Shown here: positions 43,137 to 54,100 of the stretch, one piece after another
Layout: the number at the start of each line of letters is the position of its first letter
Numbering within the stretch: the first letter of the stretch is position 1
Notes under the pieces: model-generated
Databases searched by the model: none
Told to the model about the DNA's origin: nothing
What the model saw: the letters and a program-made list of their open reading frames with translations, nothing else
NCBI GenBank assembly: GCA_015709635.1
Contig: CP054180.1
Coordinates: 558,001-622,000 of the forward strand
DNA length: 64,000 bases
DNA from: Gammaproteobacteria bacterium
GTDB taxonomy: Bacteria > Pseudomonadota > Gammaproteobacteria > Burkholderiales > Nitrosomonadaceae
Direction of reading: 5' to 3'
Program-made: the position numbers and the translations under genes

Positions 43137-44489
43137 TTAATTCAGCAGCAACGAATAACTTAATCCCACGACAGCGCAGGCTCCAATGACCGCGACAATT
43201 CCGGCTTTATACCGGAACAGCGCGATAAATGCCGCAACGCCGATCAGCGCGGAGAACCATTCGAATGCCGCATCAAACCCTTTTGGCCACAGCACGTGGT
43301 AAGCGAAGAACACCGCCAGGTTGACGATAACGCCAACAACCGCGGCCGTGATGCCGGTGAGCGGTGCGGTAAATTTGAGGTCGTGACGGGTTGCTTCCAC
43401 CGCGGGGCCACCGAGCAGAATGAACACAAACGAAGGTAAGAATGTAAACAGCGTTGCAACCGATGCACCGCAAATCCCCGCCAGCATCAGCAGATCGGAT
43501 CCGAAAAGCGCCTTGGTCCAGCCACCGACAAAACCGACAAAAGCCACAATCATGATCAGCGGGCCCGGTGTCGTTTCACCCAATGCCAATCCGTCGATCA
43601 TTTGCGTTGGATTCAGCCAAGCATAATGTTCGACTCCGCCCTGATAAACATAGGGTAAAACCGCATAAGCGCCGCCAAATGTCATCAATGCGGCCTTAGT
43701 GAAGAACCAGCCCATTTGTGTCAATGTGCCTTCCCAACCGTACTGCATAGCCAGCAGCAACATGACTCCACCCCAAATCAGCAGTCCGGTTACCAGCAAT
43801 ACCAGGAACCGGCTCCACTGGAAGCGGGCGTGTTCGGGAATAGGGGTATGATCATCGATCAAGGCGGGACCATAAGTATTTTTCGATTTTGCGTGGTGCC
43901 CGCCGGTTTGGAATTTGTCCGGCATGCAATGAAACCCGATATAGCCGATTAAGCCCGCTATCAGCATGATATATGGGAAAGGGAGCTTGAACGCAAAGAT
44001 GGCTACAAATGCGGCAACCGAAATTGCACGCAGCAGATTGTTTTTCAGCGCTCTAGAACCGATGCGGTAGGCCGCGAAAAGCACAATCGCCGTGACTGCG
44101 GGTTTGATACCGTACAAAATGCCCGCGACGGCCGGGACTTCGCTATAAACCAGATAGATCCATGTCAGAATCATCAGAATGATGAGCGACGGCAGCACGA
44201 ACAGCGCGCCGGCCACAATGCCGCCCCAGGTGCCGTGCATCAACCAGCCGATGTAGGTGGCCAGTTGCTGGGCTTCCGGGCCGGGCAGCACCATGGTGTA
44301 ATTCAACGCATGTAAAAAACGCTGTTCCGAAATCCAACGCCGTCTTTCGACCAATTCCTGGTGCATCATGCTGATTTGCCCCGCCGGACCGCCGAAACTG
44401 ATGAAACCGAGTTTCAGCCAATAGATGAATGCTTCCATGAACGATACCGGCTCGGGCCGGCTTAACGTTTGCTGCTCGGCGGATGACAT
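43137..44489 (-). CDS. chrA: Chromate transporter, long-chain type
   Basis: A 450-residue inner-membrane CHR-family protein with two homologous halves. The first has LGFISFGGPAGQISMMHQEL and NYTMVLPGPEAQQLATYIG; the second has ALMTFGGAYAVLPYVYQ and GETTPGPLIMIVAFVGFVG. About ten hydrophobic helices are visible. Length matches ChrA proteins that export chromate. No chrB regulator is adjacent, and some CHR members have other substrates. Confidence 0.92.
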   Translation of the reverse strand: MSSAEQQTLSRPEPVSFMEAFIYWLKLGFISFGGPAGQISMMHQELVERRRWISEQRFLHALNYTMVLPGPEAQQLATYIGWLMHGTWGGIVAGALFVLPSLIILMILTWIYLVYSEVPAVAGILYGIKPAVTAIVLFAAYRIGSRALKNNLLRAISVAAFVAIFAFKLPFPYIMLIAGLIGYIGFHCMPDKFQTGGHHAKSKNTYGPALIDDHTPIPEHARFQWSRFLVLLVTGLLIWGGVMLLLAMQYGWEGTLTQMGWFFTKAALMTFGGAYAVLPYVYQGGVEHYAWLNPTQMIDGLALGETTPGPLIMIVAFVGFVGGWTKALFGSDLLMLAGICGASVATLFTFLPSFVFILLGGPAVEATRHDLKFTAPLTGITAAVVGVIVNLAVFFAYHVLWPKGFDAAFEWFSALIGVAAFIALFRYKAGIVAVIGACAVVGLSYSLLLN

Positions 44490-44527
44490 CGTGCTTGTGT
44501 AATAAGTGTATGAACGAAATAAGAGGA

Positions 44528-45619
44528 TTATTGCTCGGCGATTTTTCTGGGTAGATTATTTTCAGCGGCTTGTTGCAGTATCAAATTCCGCTCCTGCTTC
44601 GGTAACTTGCTCAGCTTGGTAACCGTATCGAAAAATCGTTCCATATCCTGGTCTTGTTGCTTCAAAATGCTCTGAAATGCCGGTAATAATTGAGTATAAA
44701 TCGAAACCGTTGCCAGCAATGCGTTATTTAGGGGTTGCGCAAACCAGCGGTCGTAGCTGTTAAGCTCCATTTTTTCCGCTTTCAGAAGCAAAAACTCTTT
44801 GCGCAGCTCATCAAAAATGCGTGTTTTCCCAATCCGTTTTTCAGTTTCACTGAGATCCGACTGGAAGAGTTCATGCAAGCGCTTACGATGTTTGAGTATC
44901 AAAGCGCTAAAGAGTGTTTCTCTTTCCTGCCGCGCGGTCAGTGCAATTTGCGCCGCAGCGCTGCCGGTGCTGTGAAGCCAGCGTCTGACCCCTTCGTGCT
45001 CGACCGCAGTGGCAAAGGATTCATTAAAAACCGTGTCGTCGGATACATACGTGACCTGATGCGCCAATTCATGAAAGATCAAGCGTGCCAAGTCCATTTC
45101 TGAGTAACCGATAAACGTATTCAGTACCGGATCGCTGAACCAGCCTAATGTGGAATAAGCACGGATTCCACCCACATGCACATCGTAGCCTTCCTTTCTG
45201 AGTTCTTCCGCGTAACGCTCAGCGCTTGCTTGCGAGAAAAAACCGCGATAGTTAACGCAGCCGACCTGCACAAAGCACCATTCTTTCAGTTTGACGGAGA
45301 GCTCGGGGGCCGCAAACACATTCCATACCACAAAAGGGCGCTCCAAATCGGCGTAGCTGGTATAGCTCAGATTATCCGGTAACTTCAATTCACGGCTGGC
45401 AAATTCGCGCAGCTGGACGACTTTGGCGAGTGAGTGTTTCAGTTTCGGATCGGTATCCGGATTTGCGATTACTTTGCTGATCGGTTGCGCGCGATGGATC
45501 ACCTGAAAATGTCCATCGACGGCCTGAACATAATAAGGAAGATTGGCGCAGGCGCTGAGCCAAAATATCTGACTCATGATCAAGGCCAGTATGAAGGTGT
45601 GTAGGATTTGCTTGGTCAT
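44528..45619 (-). CDS. Lipoprotein metallo-aminopeptidase (COG4324 type)
   Basis: A 363-residue predicted aminopeptidase. The N-terminus has a signal with lipobox LSAC (~residue 24), so it is lipid-anchored. The zinc site is ARLIFHELAHQVTYVSD with HExxH, followed by FNESFATAVE, where the second Glu completes the site. This matches the COG4324/DUF2265 aminopeptidase family by motif layout. Substrates are unknown. Its start is close to the next intergenic region and it precedes chrA by 38 bases on the same strand, so the two may be co-transcribed. Confidence 0.85.
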   Translation of the reverse strand: MTKQILHTFILALIMSQIFWLSACANLPYYVQAVDGHFQVIHRAQPISKVIANPDTDPKLKHSLAKVVQLREFASRELKLPDNLSYTSYADLERPFVVWNVFAAPELSVKLKEWCFVQVGCVNYRGFFSQASAERYAEELRKEGYDVHVGGIRAYSTLGWFSDPVLNTFIGYSEMDLARLIFHELAHQVTYVSDDTVFNESFATAVEHEGVRRWLHSTGSAAAQIALTARQERETLFSALILKHRKRLHELFQSDLSETEKRIGKTRIFDELRKEFLLLKAEKMELNSYDRWFAQPLNNALLATVSIYTQLLPAFQSILKQQDQDMERFFDTVTKLSKLPKQERNLILQQAAENNLPRKIAEQ

Positions 45620-45860
45620 CTGATTCCCGAGTGTGATTCCTGCGGTAAGAATTCAATACCCGCTTTTTCCATATTTTGCCCGATAACGTCTGGTAATAAC
45701 AGGCTTAATCCGGTTGTGGATTACGGCAATTTCGATGCTATCTGATTCAATTTTCTCCGGTTAATTCCCTGTTGAGTTTTATATCCTTGCGGCGAGAGCT
45801 CTCTATTTTTATCGAATAGAGCCGATATAGCTGTGCGTATTCAATAGGAAAGAAACTTTT

Positions 45861-45944
45861 ATGACGAATGCTAGGTGCAGCTCCGGGAAAATTTTTCTTG
45901 TCGAGTTTTTCTCCTTATCACTTTTATTGCCACCAACCTTATGA
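45861..45944 (+). CDS. Possible 27-residue leader ORF overlapping the DUF3579 gene
   Basis: ATG at 45861 follows AGGAAAG. Its TGA at 45942-45944 overlaps the ATG at 45941 (ATGA). The peptide is hydrophobic toward its C-terminus. It may set translation of the DUF3579 gene, which lacks its own ribosome site, or be chance. Confidence 0.35.
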   Translation: MTNARCSSGKIFLVEFFSLSLLLPPTL

Positions 45945-46291
45945 AAGCCGAAGCCGAAATCTACTTGATTCTGGGTGTCACAAACGCGGGGCGGACATTC
46001 CGTCCCAGTGATTGGGCGGAACGCTTATGCGGGGCGATTGCCGGTTACGATTGTACAGGGCGCTGGGTTTACTCGGATCATGCACAGCCTGTAATACACC
46101 AAGGGCAAATTGGAGTACGGGTGGAAAAGGTGTTGCAGGAAATCAATCCGGCTGCTTATCAGTTCATGCTGCAGTTTGCTTCCAACAATCAGTTAAAAAT
46201 ACTGCCGGAAAGTGAGGTGATTCACCTAAGGGACGTTGCTGCAGCGAAAGAAAGCGTTTTGCCTGTACGAAAATTGACGTTTGCTGTCTGA
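45941..46291 (+). CDS. DUF3579-family small protein
   Basis: A 116-residue protein. The conserved stretch LGVTNAGRTFRPSDWAERLCG is typical of DUF3579, found mainly in betaproteobacteria, function unknown. I use the ATG at 45941, which overlaps the stop of a small upstream frame; a GTG at 45875 would add 22 residues, some hydrophobic. It stands alone between divergent/convergent neighbours. Confidence 0.75.
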   Translation: MKAEAEIYLILGVTNAGRTFRPSDWAERLCGAIAGYDCTGRWVYSDHAQPVIHQGQIGVRVEKVLQEINPAAYQFMLQFASNNQLKILPESEVIHLRDVAAAKESVLPVRKLTFAV

Positions 46292-46377
46292 TTGCCTCCA
46301 TCAAGAATCAGCTTTCCATTAATACCCCTCAGGATTTAGCCGGATAAGTTAAGGGTGATTGTTATGCCTTGCTTGCC

Positions 46378-48468
46378 TTATAGAGATTTAAGATATTCGA
46401 GCAAATCCAAACGCTGTTCTTTGCTGAGTGCGGGTAGCAGCGTTCCATCCGGCAGTGCTGTGCGGCCGGATGCATACTCGTGACCGCTGTTGTGATTACC
46501 CCAAATGCTGGTACGGAACAGAAAGCCGTCGTAGCCTGCCGATTTGAATCCCACTTTGTCCGGGTCGAATTCGCGTGATCCGACCATGAATTCGTCCGGG
46601 CGGTACTCGCCCTGCGCTGGATCGTCCGGTTTTCTTTTCGGCAGCAGCAGATCGTACAGCGTAGGTATCGAGCCATTGTGCAAATACGGGGCGGTGGCCC
46701 AGATGCCATTCAGCGGGCGGGCTTTGTAGGCCATTGCGGAAGTGAATGGTTGCACGGTAGTGTCAGGTGTGTAGTGGCCGTTTTTCAGGGAAGACCGAAC
46801 TTCGTTATCAAAGTAGGTGTAGGCAAAGTCAAATGATCGTTCGATCCAGCGCCGTGCAAACCACTTGTCTCGGTCGGGTGTTGTCACCACATTGCGGGTC
46901 GCCGCCGTTAAAAGCGCGACCGCAGGTGCTTGACGGTTCAGTAGGATGTTTCCCGTGCTGACACTGACATACTGATTGCGCAAGATGCCGCTGTAGCCGG
47001 TGAACTCAATGGCGTTTACCGCCATTTTAGAATCGGTTCCTACCGAGGACACGGCGATCATTTTGGCAACGACACGGCGATCGGGGCCGCTGCGGTCAAT
47101 TGAATCGTGGCACACTGAGCAATAGCGGGAGAATAATTCCGCGCCTTTCGCCATGCGTGTTTTATCGATCCTGGGCAGAATATGCTCCGGCCACCGCGGT
47201 GACTTCAATTTGCGCAAATGATTTTCCACCCGGCGCAGATTGCGGATATCGATGGAAGATTGAAAGTCGATATGTTTGGAACCGAATCCTTGTCCGCCTA
47301 AAACCGAGGATAGCGTAAAGCCGTCTTTTTCCTGCCAGTCCAGCGTGCCGAAGACGCCGATCAATTGACCGGCGTTGCGCGCCATTGGCCCCAATCCGCT
47401 ATTGTCGACCCTGCCGTTCCATTGAATGTAATCATGTTGCGGCACATCCCACAGAAACGGGTAACTGACCGGTGCGTCTGCTGGGTTATAGATTATATTG
47501 CGCAACTGAATGCTTTGTTTGCCGGTTAAATACCTCTGCGTTCGTTCGATAATGTGGTCACGGTCACTGCTGCTGAGCACAGGTTCGATATCGGTCATCA
47601 CTTGTGCCAGCTCATCCCGGGAAAGTAATCCGGCCAGCAGTTCGCGCATTTGCTGCGCGCTCATAATGTGTTCCAGCACACGATTGTAAATTCTCCCGAA
47701 CGCATCCAGCCGCGCATAGCCGTAGCGTGTCAGCGGGCGTTGGGTATCCCGGGGTGTGTTGATGATGGTATAGGTTTTGATGCGTTGCGCATATTTCTCG
47801 AGGTCGGTTAATACTTCTTTTGCATCACTGTAGTGACCTTGCTTTAATACGTTGGCTACAAAACGATTCAGTTTTTCCGGATTCTCCAAAGTGGTGTACA
47901 AAGCTTCCGCCAAATCGATCATGAAATTTTCCATATCGGAGTTTGCCGGACCGCCGTCAATGCGGATTCCGCTGCCCTGATAATTGATTTGGGTGGTGTG
48001 GCAGGCGGCGCATGTAAATCCCATGAATGCTTTACCTTGGTATTCATCTTTTACCATTCCGGCGGGCAAGCCGTCCGGATTGCTGGCGGTTGCTCGCTGC
48101 GGCAGATAGCCGTAACGATCGATGTTGTCGTCAGTACGGAATAAAGCGGACGATGCGGGTTGCTCCAATAGCAGAAAAAAACTGTACGGTAATAAATTGG
48201 AACCCTGCGTTGTAGTGTAGAACCATAGGCTGTCAGCAGCGGACCAGCCTTGCTCGAGATAAACCGTCCGGGAAAATCGTTCGCCAAATTTACCGGTGCC
48301 ACTCGTGTTGGCACCACGATCGGGATCGTTGTCGCGAAGCTCGTATAGCCGCCAAGATAAGCCGGTAACAAGCCAGACCATGATTAATATGCCGGAAATC
48401 AGCAATAAAAGTTTTATTGGCGATAAATAGCGCTTGAAAGATCTGGAACGTATCGGGATAAATGGCAT
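46378..48468 (-). CDS. RoxA-like di-heme cytochrome c
   Basis: A 696-residue protein anchored by one N-terminal helix (~18-40: IKLLLLISGILIMVWLVTGL), with the rest in the periplasm. Two heme-c sites appear: FTCAACHTTQ (~155) and SRYCSVCHDS (~450). AMAYKARPLNGIWATAPYLH followed by NGSIPTLYDLL is the conserved segment of RoxA-type rubber oxygenases and di-heme peroxidases. Rubber cleavage is unlikely for the inferred host; an oxidase or peroxidase role in electron transfer is more plausible. It stands alone on its strand, divergent from the metal efflux operon. Confidence 0.85.
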   Translation of the reverse strand: MPFIPIRSRSFKRYLSPIKLLLLISGILIMVWLVTGLSWRLYELRDNDPDRGANTSGTGKFGERFSRTVYLEQGWSAADSLWFYTTTQGSNLLPYSFFLLLEQPASSALFRTDDNIDRYGYLPQRATASNPDGLPAGMVKDEYQGKAFMGFTCAACHTTQINYQGSGIRIDGGPANSDMENFMIDLAEALYTTLENPEKLNRFVANVLKQGHYSDAKEVLTDLEKYAQRIKTYTIINTPRDTQRPLTRYGYARLDAFGRIYNRVLEHIMSAQQMRELLAGLLSRDELAQVMTDIEPVLSSSDRDHIIERTQRYLTGKQSIQLRNIIYNPADAPVSYPFLWDVPQHDYIQWNGRVDNSGLGPMARNAGQLIGVFGTLDWQEKDGFTLSSVLGGQGFGSKHIDFQSSIDIRNLRRVENHLRKLKSPRWPEHILPRIDKTRMAKGAELFSRYCSVCHDSIDRSGPDRRVVAKMIAVSSVGTDSKMAVNAIEFTGYSGILRNQYVSVSTGNILLNRQAPAVALLTAATRNVVTTPDRDKWFARRWIERSFDFAYTYFDNEVRSSLKNGHYTPDTTVQPFTSAMAYKARPLNGIWATAPYLHNGSIPTLYDLLLPKRKPDDPAQGEYRPDEFMVGSREFDPDKVGFKSAGYDGFLFRTSIWGNHNSGHEYASGRTALPDGTLLPALSKEQRLDLLEYLKSL

Positions 48469-48697
48469 CGTTCAGCAATTATTCAGGATTATTCTGATTA
48501 AATTCTAAGTTACCGTTTGGAAATTGTCTTTAATTGATTGATATTTTTTATAAATAAATATAATAACTCGATTTTCGCTCATTAATTGATGGTATAGAAT
48601 CCAAAATTTCGGCTATGATTGATAATCAATTTTGTGTGAAAAAGTTGTGAAGAATATGTGAAAGTGGCTGTCTCACAGTAACAATAGAAAGGATGTT

Positions 48698-49966
48698 ATG
48701 CAGATTTCTCCGTTTTGGTATTCATTGCTCGGCATAAGCTTCATATTCACATCTCTATCCGTTTCTGCTCAACCAACGTCCAGATTTACCATCGAAGAAT
48801 TGCAACGCCTGGGTTTGCAGGCAAATGGGCTTGTTCAGGCTGCCCGGTCGCAAATAGAGATGGCCAAGGCAGGAGTCGTGGCGGCATCGGCATTTCTCAA
48901 TCCGGAAGTAACTGTGATGGCGGGACCGGACACCCGGCGATTACCGTTTGATCTTACCGGACCGGCTTCCATGCAGCGCTCCGTAACGGTTAGTCAGCCT
49001 ATCGAAAATCCTTTCATGCGCAGCGCGCGTATCAACGCTTCGGAAGCCGGGGTGGATGCTAGCCGCGCCAGTTATGATCAGGTGCGCGCCGATTTGGCGG
49101 CGCAACTGCGCATCCGCGCTTTTGAATTGCTGCTGCGTCAAGAGCAGGCGGCCATGGAGCAAGGAATATACGAGCTTGTGGAAGATGTCCGCCGCCGTAT
49201 TGCAATTAATGTCGAACGGGGCGAGGTAGCGCGTTTTGAGTTGATCAGAGCGGAAACTGAGGTGCAAAGCGCGCTGAATCGCACGCAGGCAGCGCAATTG
49301 ACTGTTCAGCGCGCCCGGCTGGCATTGATGCAATTGACGGCCGGTGCAATGCCTGTGGATTTTACGATCAGTGCTTCATTGAAAGACCCCGTTCAATTGC
49401 CCCCGCTGGAAACATTGCGCCAGGAAGTGCCCGCGGTAAATCCCGATGTGGCGCGTTTGCAAGCTGAGCAGGAGCGCGCCAATGAACGGATTAAGCAGGA
49501 GAAGGCATCCGTGTTGCCGCAGGTCAATGTACTGTACACCAACTATCAAGATGCGCAATTTACTTCCAATATTGCCGGGGCGAGCGTCCGGATTCCTATT
49601 TTTTACCGCCGCCGAGGTGAAATCGATACTGCTATTTATGATTCCGCGCGCATAAGAGAAACACTTGAGTTCCGCCGCTACGAGATCAGTCAATTGTTTG
49701 AATCTGCTTGGCAGGCTTTGCAGATTGCCCAGCGCCGGGTCGATATGTTCGAAGGCGGCCTGATTAAGGAAGCGGAAAATGCCGTGCAGATTGCTCAAGC
49801 GGCTTACCGGTTTGGCGAGCGTAGCCTGCTCGAACTGCTGGATACGCAACGTATACTCCGGGGAATTCTGGCTGATTCCTTGCAGGCACGCTTTGATCTG
49901 CAATCGGCTGCGGCCGAAATTGACCGTTTGCGCGCCCATTATCCGAAGGAGCTGGCTGTAGAATGA
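48698..49966 (+). CDS. TolC-family outer-membrane efflux protein (CusC/CzcC-like)
   Basis: A 422-residue outer-membrane channel of an RND pump, with a signal peptide (~1-25, ending SVSAQP). Two homologous helical halves include ASAFLNPEVTVMAG and AYRFGERSLLELLDTQRILR, typical of the OEP family. No lipobox is seen. It opens a three-gene operon; its stop overlaps the adaptor start by four bases (ATGA), showing coupling. Confidence 0.92.
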   Translation: MQISPFWYSLLGISFIFTSLSVSAQPTSRFTIEELQRLGLQANGLVQAARSQIEMAKAGVVAASAFLNPEVTVMAGPDTRRLPFDLTGPASMQRSVTVSQPIENPFMRSARINASEAGVDASRASYDQVRADLAAQLRIRAFELLLRQEQAAMEQGIYELVEDVRRRIAINVERGEVARFELIRAETEVQSALNRTQAAQLTVQRARLALMQLTAGAMPVDFTISASLKDPVQLPPLETLRQEVPAVNPDVARLQAEQERANERIKQEKASVLPQVNVLYTNYQDAQFTSNIAGASVRIPIFYRRRGEIDTAIYDSARIRETLEFRRYEISQLFESAWQALQIAQRRVDMFEGGLIKEAENAVQIAQAAYRFGERSLLELLDTQRILRGILADSLQARFDLQSAAAEIDRLRAHYPKELAVE

Positions 49967-51132
49967 AAATAAAAGTATCAACGATCGGCGGCATCGTCAT
50001 TGCCGTACTTTTGCTGGCCGGGTGCGGTAAAGAGGAATCCGGTGAAGCGCCCCAGGAAGAAGCAGTCGATCAATCAACGGATGAGCGCGATATCAATAGC
50101 ATCACGGTCCGGTCCGAATTGGCCGGGCGTTTGAAAATCGGGCAACCATTGCTGGTCGATCTGGCGGATAAAATACAAGTCCCCAGCCGGGTTCAAGTGG
50201 ACGAAGAACGAACCGCGCAGATCGGTTCGTATGTAACCGGACGCATCATCAATATGTTCGTGATATTGGGTGATTACGTCAAAGGGGGGGACCGTCTGGC
50301 GCGTATAACCAGCCCGGAATTGACACAATCGCAACTGGCTTTTTTACGTGCGTCGTCAAGGGTTGTGGTAACGCAAAAATCATTCGATCGTGCCAAGCAT
50401 TTATTGGCCGCTGATGTGATTGCGTTAGCTGAAGTGGAACGGCGGCAGTCGGAGCTGGAAATCGCCCAGGCTGAGTTGAGCGCTGCAACCGATCAATTGC
50501 GGCTATATGGCATGGATGATGCTGACATAAAAGAACTTTCCAGAAAGGGAAAAATTTTACCCTGGCTGGATATCAAGGCGACCCGGGAAGGTTATATCAT
50601 TGCGCGGAATGTGATTGTGGGGCAGGTGGTGCAACCTTCCGATCCGCTGTTCCAGGTTGCCGATTTATCTTCCGTCTGGGTTGTCGGCGATGTACCGGAG
50701 CAGATTGCGCGCGATGTCCGGCTTGGCCAGCATGTGGAAATCGATGTGCCTGCGATTGAAGGTAAAGATCGGGATGGTGTCATCATTTTTGTTTCCGATA
50801 CGGTCAATCGCTTAACGCGCACTGTCATGACCCGGGTGATGGTGGCGAATCCGGATCGCAAGCTGAAACCGGATATGCTGGCCAACATGCATATTACCGA
50901 TCCGCAGCATAAGTCACTGGTGGTTCCTGAATCGGCCGTGGTGCGTGAGTTGAATCAAGATTATGTTTTTATCGTCACCGGCAAAAACCGTTTTCAACGC
51001 ATACCGGTTGAATTGGGTCCCGAAGTCGCTGATTTCCGCCCTGTGCTGAACGGGCTCACCATAGATCAGCGCATTGTGATGGATGGAGCCTTTCATTTGG
51101 ACAACGAGCGTAAGCTTGCTGAATTGGAGTAG
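49963..51132 (+). CDS. RND efflux periplasmic adaptor (CusB/CzcB-like lipoprotein)
   Basis: A 389-residue membrane-fusion protein with a lipobox (LLLAGCG at ~residue 20), so it is lipid-anchored in the inner membrane. It carries the HlyD-type barrel-sandwich hybrid (RVQVDEERTAQIGSYVTGRI, VILGDYVKGGDRLARI), a helical hairpin (~120-175) and a beta-barrel. Acidic residues (GKEESGEAPQEEAVD) follow the anchor. It links the pump to the TolC-type channel. Confidence 0.92.
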   Translation: MKIKVSTIGGIVIAVLLLAGCGKEESGEAPQEEAVDQSTDERDINSITVRSELAGRLKIGQPLLVDLADKIQVPSRVQVDEERTAQIGSYVTGRIINMFVILGDYVKGGDRLARITSPELTQSQLAFLRASSRVVVTQKSFDRAKHLLAADVIALAEVERRQSELEIAQAELSAATDQLRLYGMDDADIKELSRKGKILPWLDIKATREGYIIARNVIVGQVVQPSDPLFQVADLSSVWVVGDVPEQIARDVRLGQHVEIDVPAIEGKDRDGVIIFVSDTVNRLTRTVMTRVMVANPDRKLKPDMLANMHITDPQHKSLVVPESAVVRELNQDYVFIVTGKNRFQRIPVELGPEVADFRPVLNGLTIDQRIVMDGAFHLDNERKLAELE

Positions 51133-51135
51133 GCC

Positions 51136-54100
51136 GTGCTTGCTGCGATAGTAAATGTCATGATCAGGCTGCGACTCATCGTCGTAGTAGTGGCGCTCGC
51201 ATTATGCGGTGCCGGTATCTATGCCGCAAAGCATCTGTCCGTCGATGCTTTTCCCGATGTTACCAATATTCAAGTGCAAGTGGCCACGGTTGCCATAGGC
51301 CGCAGTCCGGAGGAAATGGAGCGGCTGGTTACGGTGCCGGTGGAGATCGCCATGACCGGCTTGCCGGGATTGGTCGAAATGCGCTCGATGAACAAGAGCG
51401 GGTTGTCGCTGATCACACTGGTTTTTACCGATAAAACCGATGTGTATTTTGCGCGTCAGTTAGTGATGGAGCGCATCATCGATGTTTCTCCCCGCTTGAT
51501 TCCCGGTATTACACCGGTACTCGGGCCGGTCTCGACAGGCCTTGGCGAAGTCTTTCAATACACCATTGAACACCCGAGTGACGGTAAACGGGCATTGACA
51601 AAGGAAGAATTGACCGAACGCCGGACAATTCAAGATTGGGTGGTGCGCCCTATGTTGCGCTCCATCCGCGGTGTGGCGGAAATCAATTCCATCGGCGGAT
51701 ATGTCAAAGAATATCAAGTGTATGTCGACCCCAATAAACTGCGGCACTATGATTTGACTTTGACCGAAGTGGACCGCGCGCTGGCCAGCAACAATGCCAA
51801 TGCCAGCGGTAATATCCTGGCGCTGCGCTATGAGCAATACCTGATCCGTGGTGTCGGTTTGATCGCTACCTTGGATGACATTCGCAATATCGTGTTGAGA
51901 GAAATGGACGGCGTGCCCATTTATATGCGCGATGTTGCTGAGGTAACACTGGGTGGTGAAGTGCGTCAAGGGGCGAGTATCAAAAACGGATACACAGAAT
52001 CAGTTGCTGCTATCGTAATGATGTTGCGCGGCGGAAACGCCAAAGAAATTGTCAGCCGTGTCAAAGAAAAAGTCGCTGAGATCAATGAAAGCGGATTGCT
52101 GCCGGATGGTTTGCAAATCGTGCCTTTCTATGATCGTTCGGTCATGGTCGATGCGGCACTGGATTCGGTCTACAAGGTGTTGATCGAAGCTCTGATCTTC
52201 GTCATTCTGGTAATGTTTATCTGTTTGGGGCACCTGCGCGTCAGCTTGGTCGTCTGTGCGACATTGATCATCACGCCGTTGATCACGTTCATGATCATGA
52301 ACTACTTCGGTATTCCGGCGAATTTAATGTCATTGGGAGGATTGACCATTGCGATTGGCTTGATGGTCGATCCAACAGTCGTAGTGGTGGAGAATATCTT
52401 TCTGCGCCTGAGCCATGCGCCGAGCGGTGAGCCAAAAATTGTGACCATTGCCAAGGCGGCAGCCGAGGTCGGCGCGCCGGTCATTTACGGCATCATCATC
52501 ATCGTTCTTGTATTCTTGCCGCTGATGACGCTTGAAGGTATGGAAGGCAAGATGTTTAGCCCGTTGGCGGTTACTATCTCCATTGCGTTACTGGTTGCGC
52601 TGGTGATTTCAGTGGTATTGTCACCGGTGCTCTGTGACTATGCTTTGAAAGGCGGCAGCGAAAAAGACACTAAAATTGTTGTCGTTCTTAAGTCCCTATA
52701 TCTGCGCTTGCTCTATTTGGCGTTAAGAAACCCTAAAGGCACGGCGCTGGTATCCGTGGGTTCCTTGTTACTCGCGATCGGCTTATATCCGATGCTGGGC
52801 AAGTCTTTCATTCCGATTATGAAAGAAGGTTCCGTTACCCCTGTGATCATCCGGGCGCCTTCTATTTCATTGGAGAAATCCATTAAGCTGGAAATGGAAG
52901 CCATGCAGAAGATAGCAGCAATTCCCGGCGTCAAGACAGTCGTTTCTAAACTCGGGCGTGGGGAATCACCGGCCGATCCGCAATCGCAAAATGAATCCGA
53001 CCCGATTGCCGATTTGGATTTGAAAGGATCCGGGCGGACGCAGGCGGAAATCGAGGAAGATATCCGTAAAGCCTTGGCGGATTTGCCGGGTGTCAATATT
53101 GTCATTTCCCAGCCGATTGCGGCACGGGTAGATGAAATGGTGACCGGGGTGCGCTCACAGGTGGCTGTCAAGATTTTTGGCGATGATCTGGAAGAGTTGC
53201 GCAAACTGTCTGAGCAAGTTGCCCGGATTGTCAAATCCACACGCGGTGCCAGAGACCTTCGCATCGAACGGTTGTCCGGTCAGCAGGAACTGACTATCAA
53301 CATTGACAGGCACGCGATTGCGCGCCATGGGCTCAATGTTTCAGATATCAATGAACTGATTGAAACCGCCGTGGGGGGGAAAGCCGTTACGCAGGTTTTC
53401 GAAGGCGAGCGCCGCTTCACATTGTTGCTGCGGTTTCCGGAAAAATACCGGCATGATGTTGAGTCGATCAAGGATTTATTACTCAGACCGGCCAGCACTG
53501 GTGTTGCTGGTGGAATGGGAAAGGGGGGAATGCTGATTCCATTGAGTGCCGTAGCGGAGATCAAGGTTATCGACGGTCCGGCGGTTATTTCGCGTGAATT
53601 TGCTAAGCGCCGGGTGGTTGTGGGGGCCAATGTGCATAACCGGGATATAGGCAGCTTTGTGGCGGAACTTCAGCAACGGGTCGCTAAAGAGGTGAAATTG
53701 CCACCGGGTTATTATTTCTCTTGGGGCGGGCAATTCGAAAATATGGAGCGCGCCATGGCAAGACTCGCTGTTATTGTGCCGATTACCTTCATGGCAATTT
53801 TCTTCCTGCTGTTCATGCTGTTTAACTCGGTTAAACTTGCACTGCTCATTTTTACCGCACTGCCGTTTGCCTCCGTCGGCGGGGTTGTCGGCCTGTTCCT
53901 TACCGGAGAGTATCTATCGGTGCCCGCGTCGGTGGGGTTCATTGCGGTTTGGGGTGTCGCCATCTTGAATGGTGTGGTCCTGGTTTCTTTTATCAAGGAA
54001 CTGCGGGAGCAAGGGCTGACTGTGCAAGAGGCGGTGAAAACAAGCTGTGAGGCGCGTTTCCGTCCGGTGCTGATTACTGCTGCGGCCACGATACTGGGCT

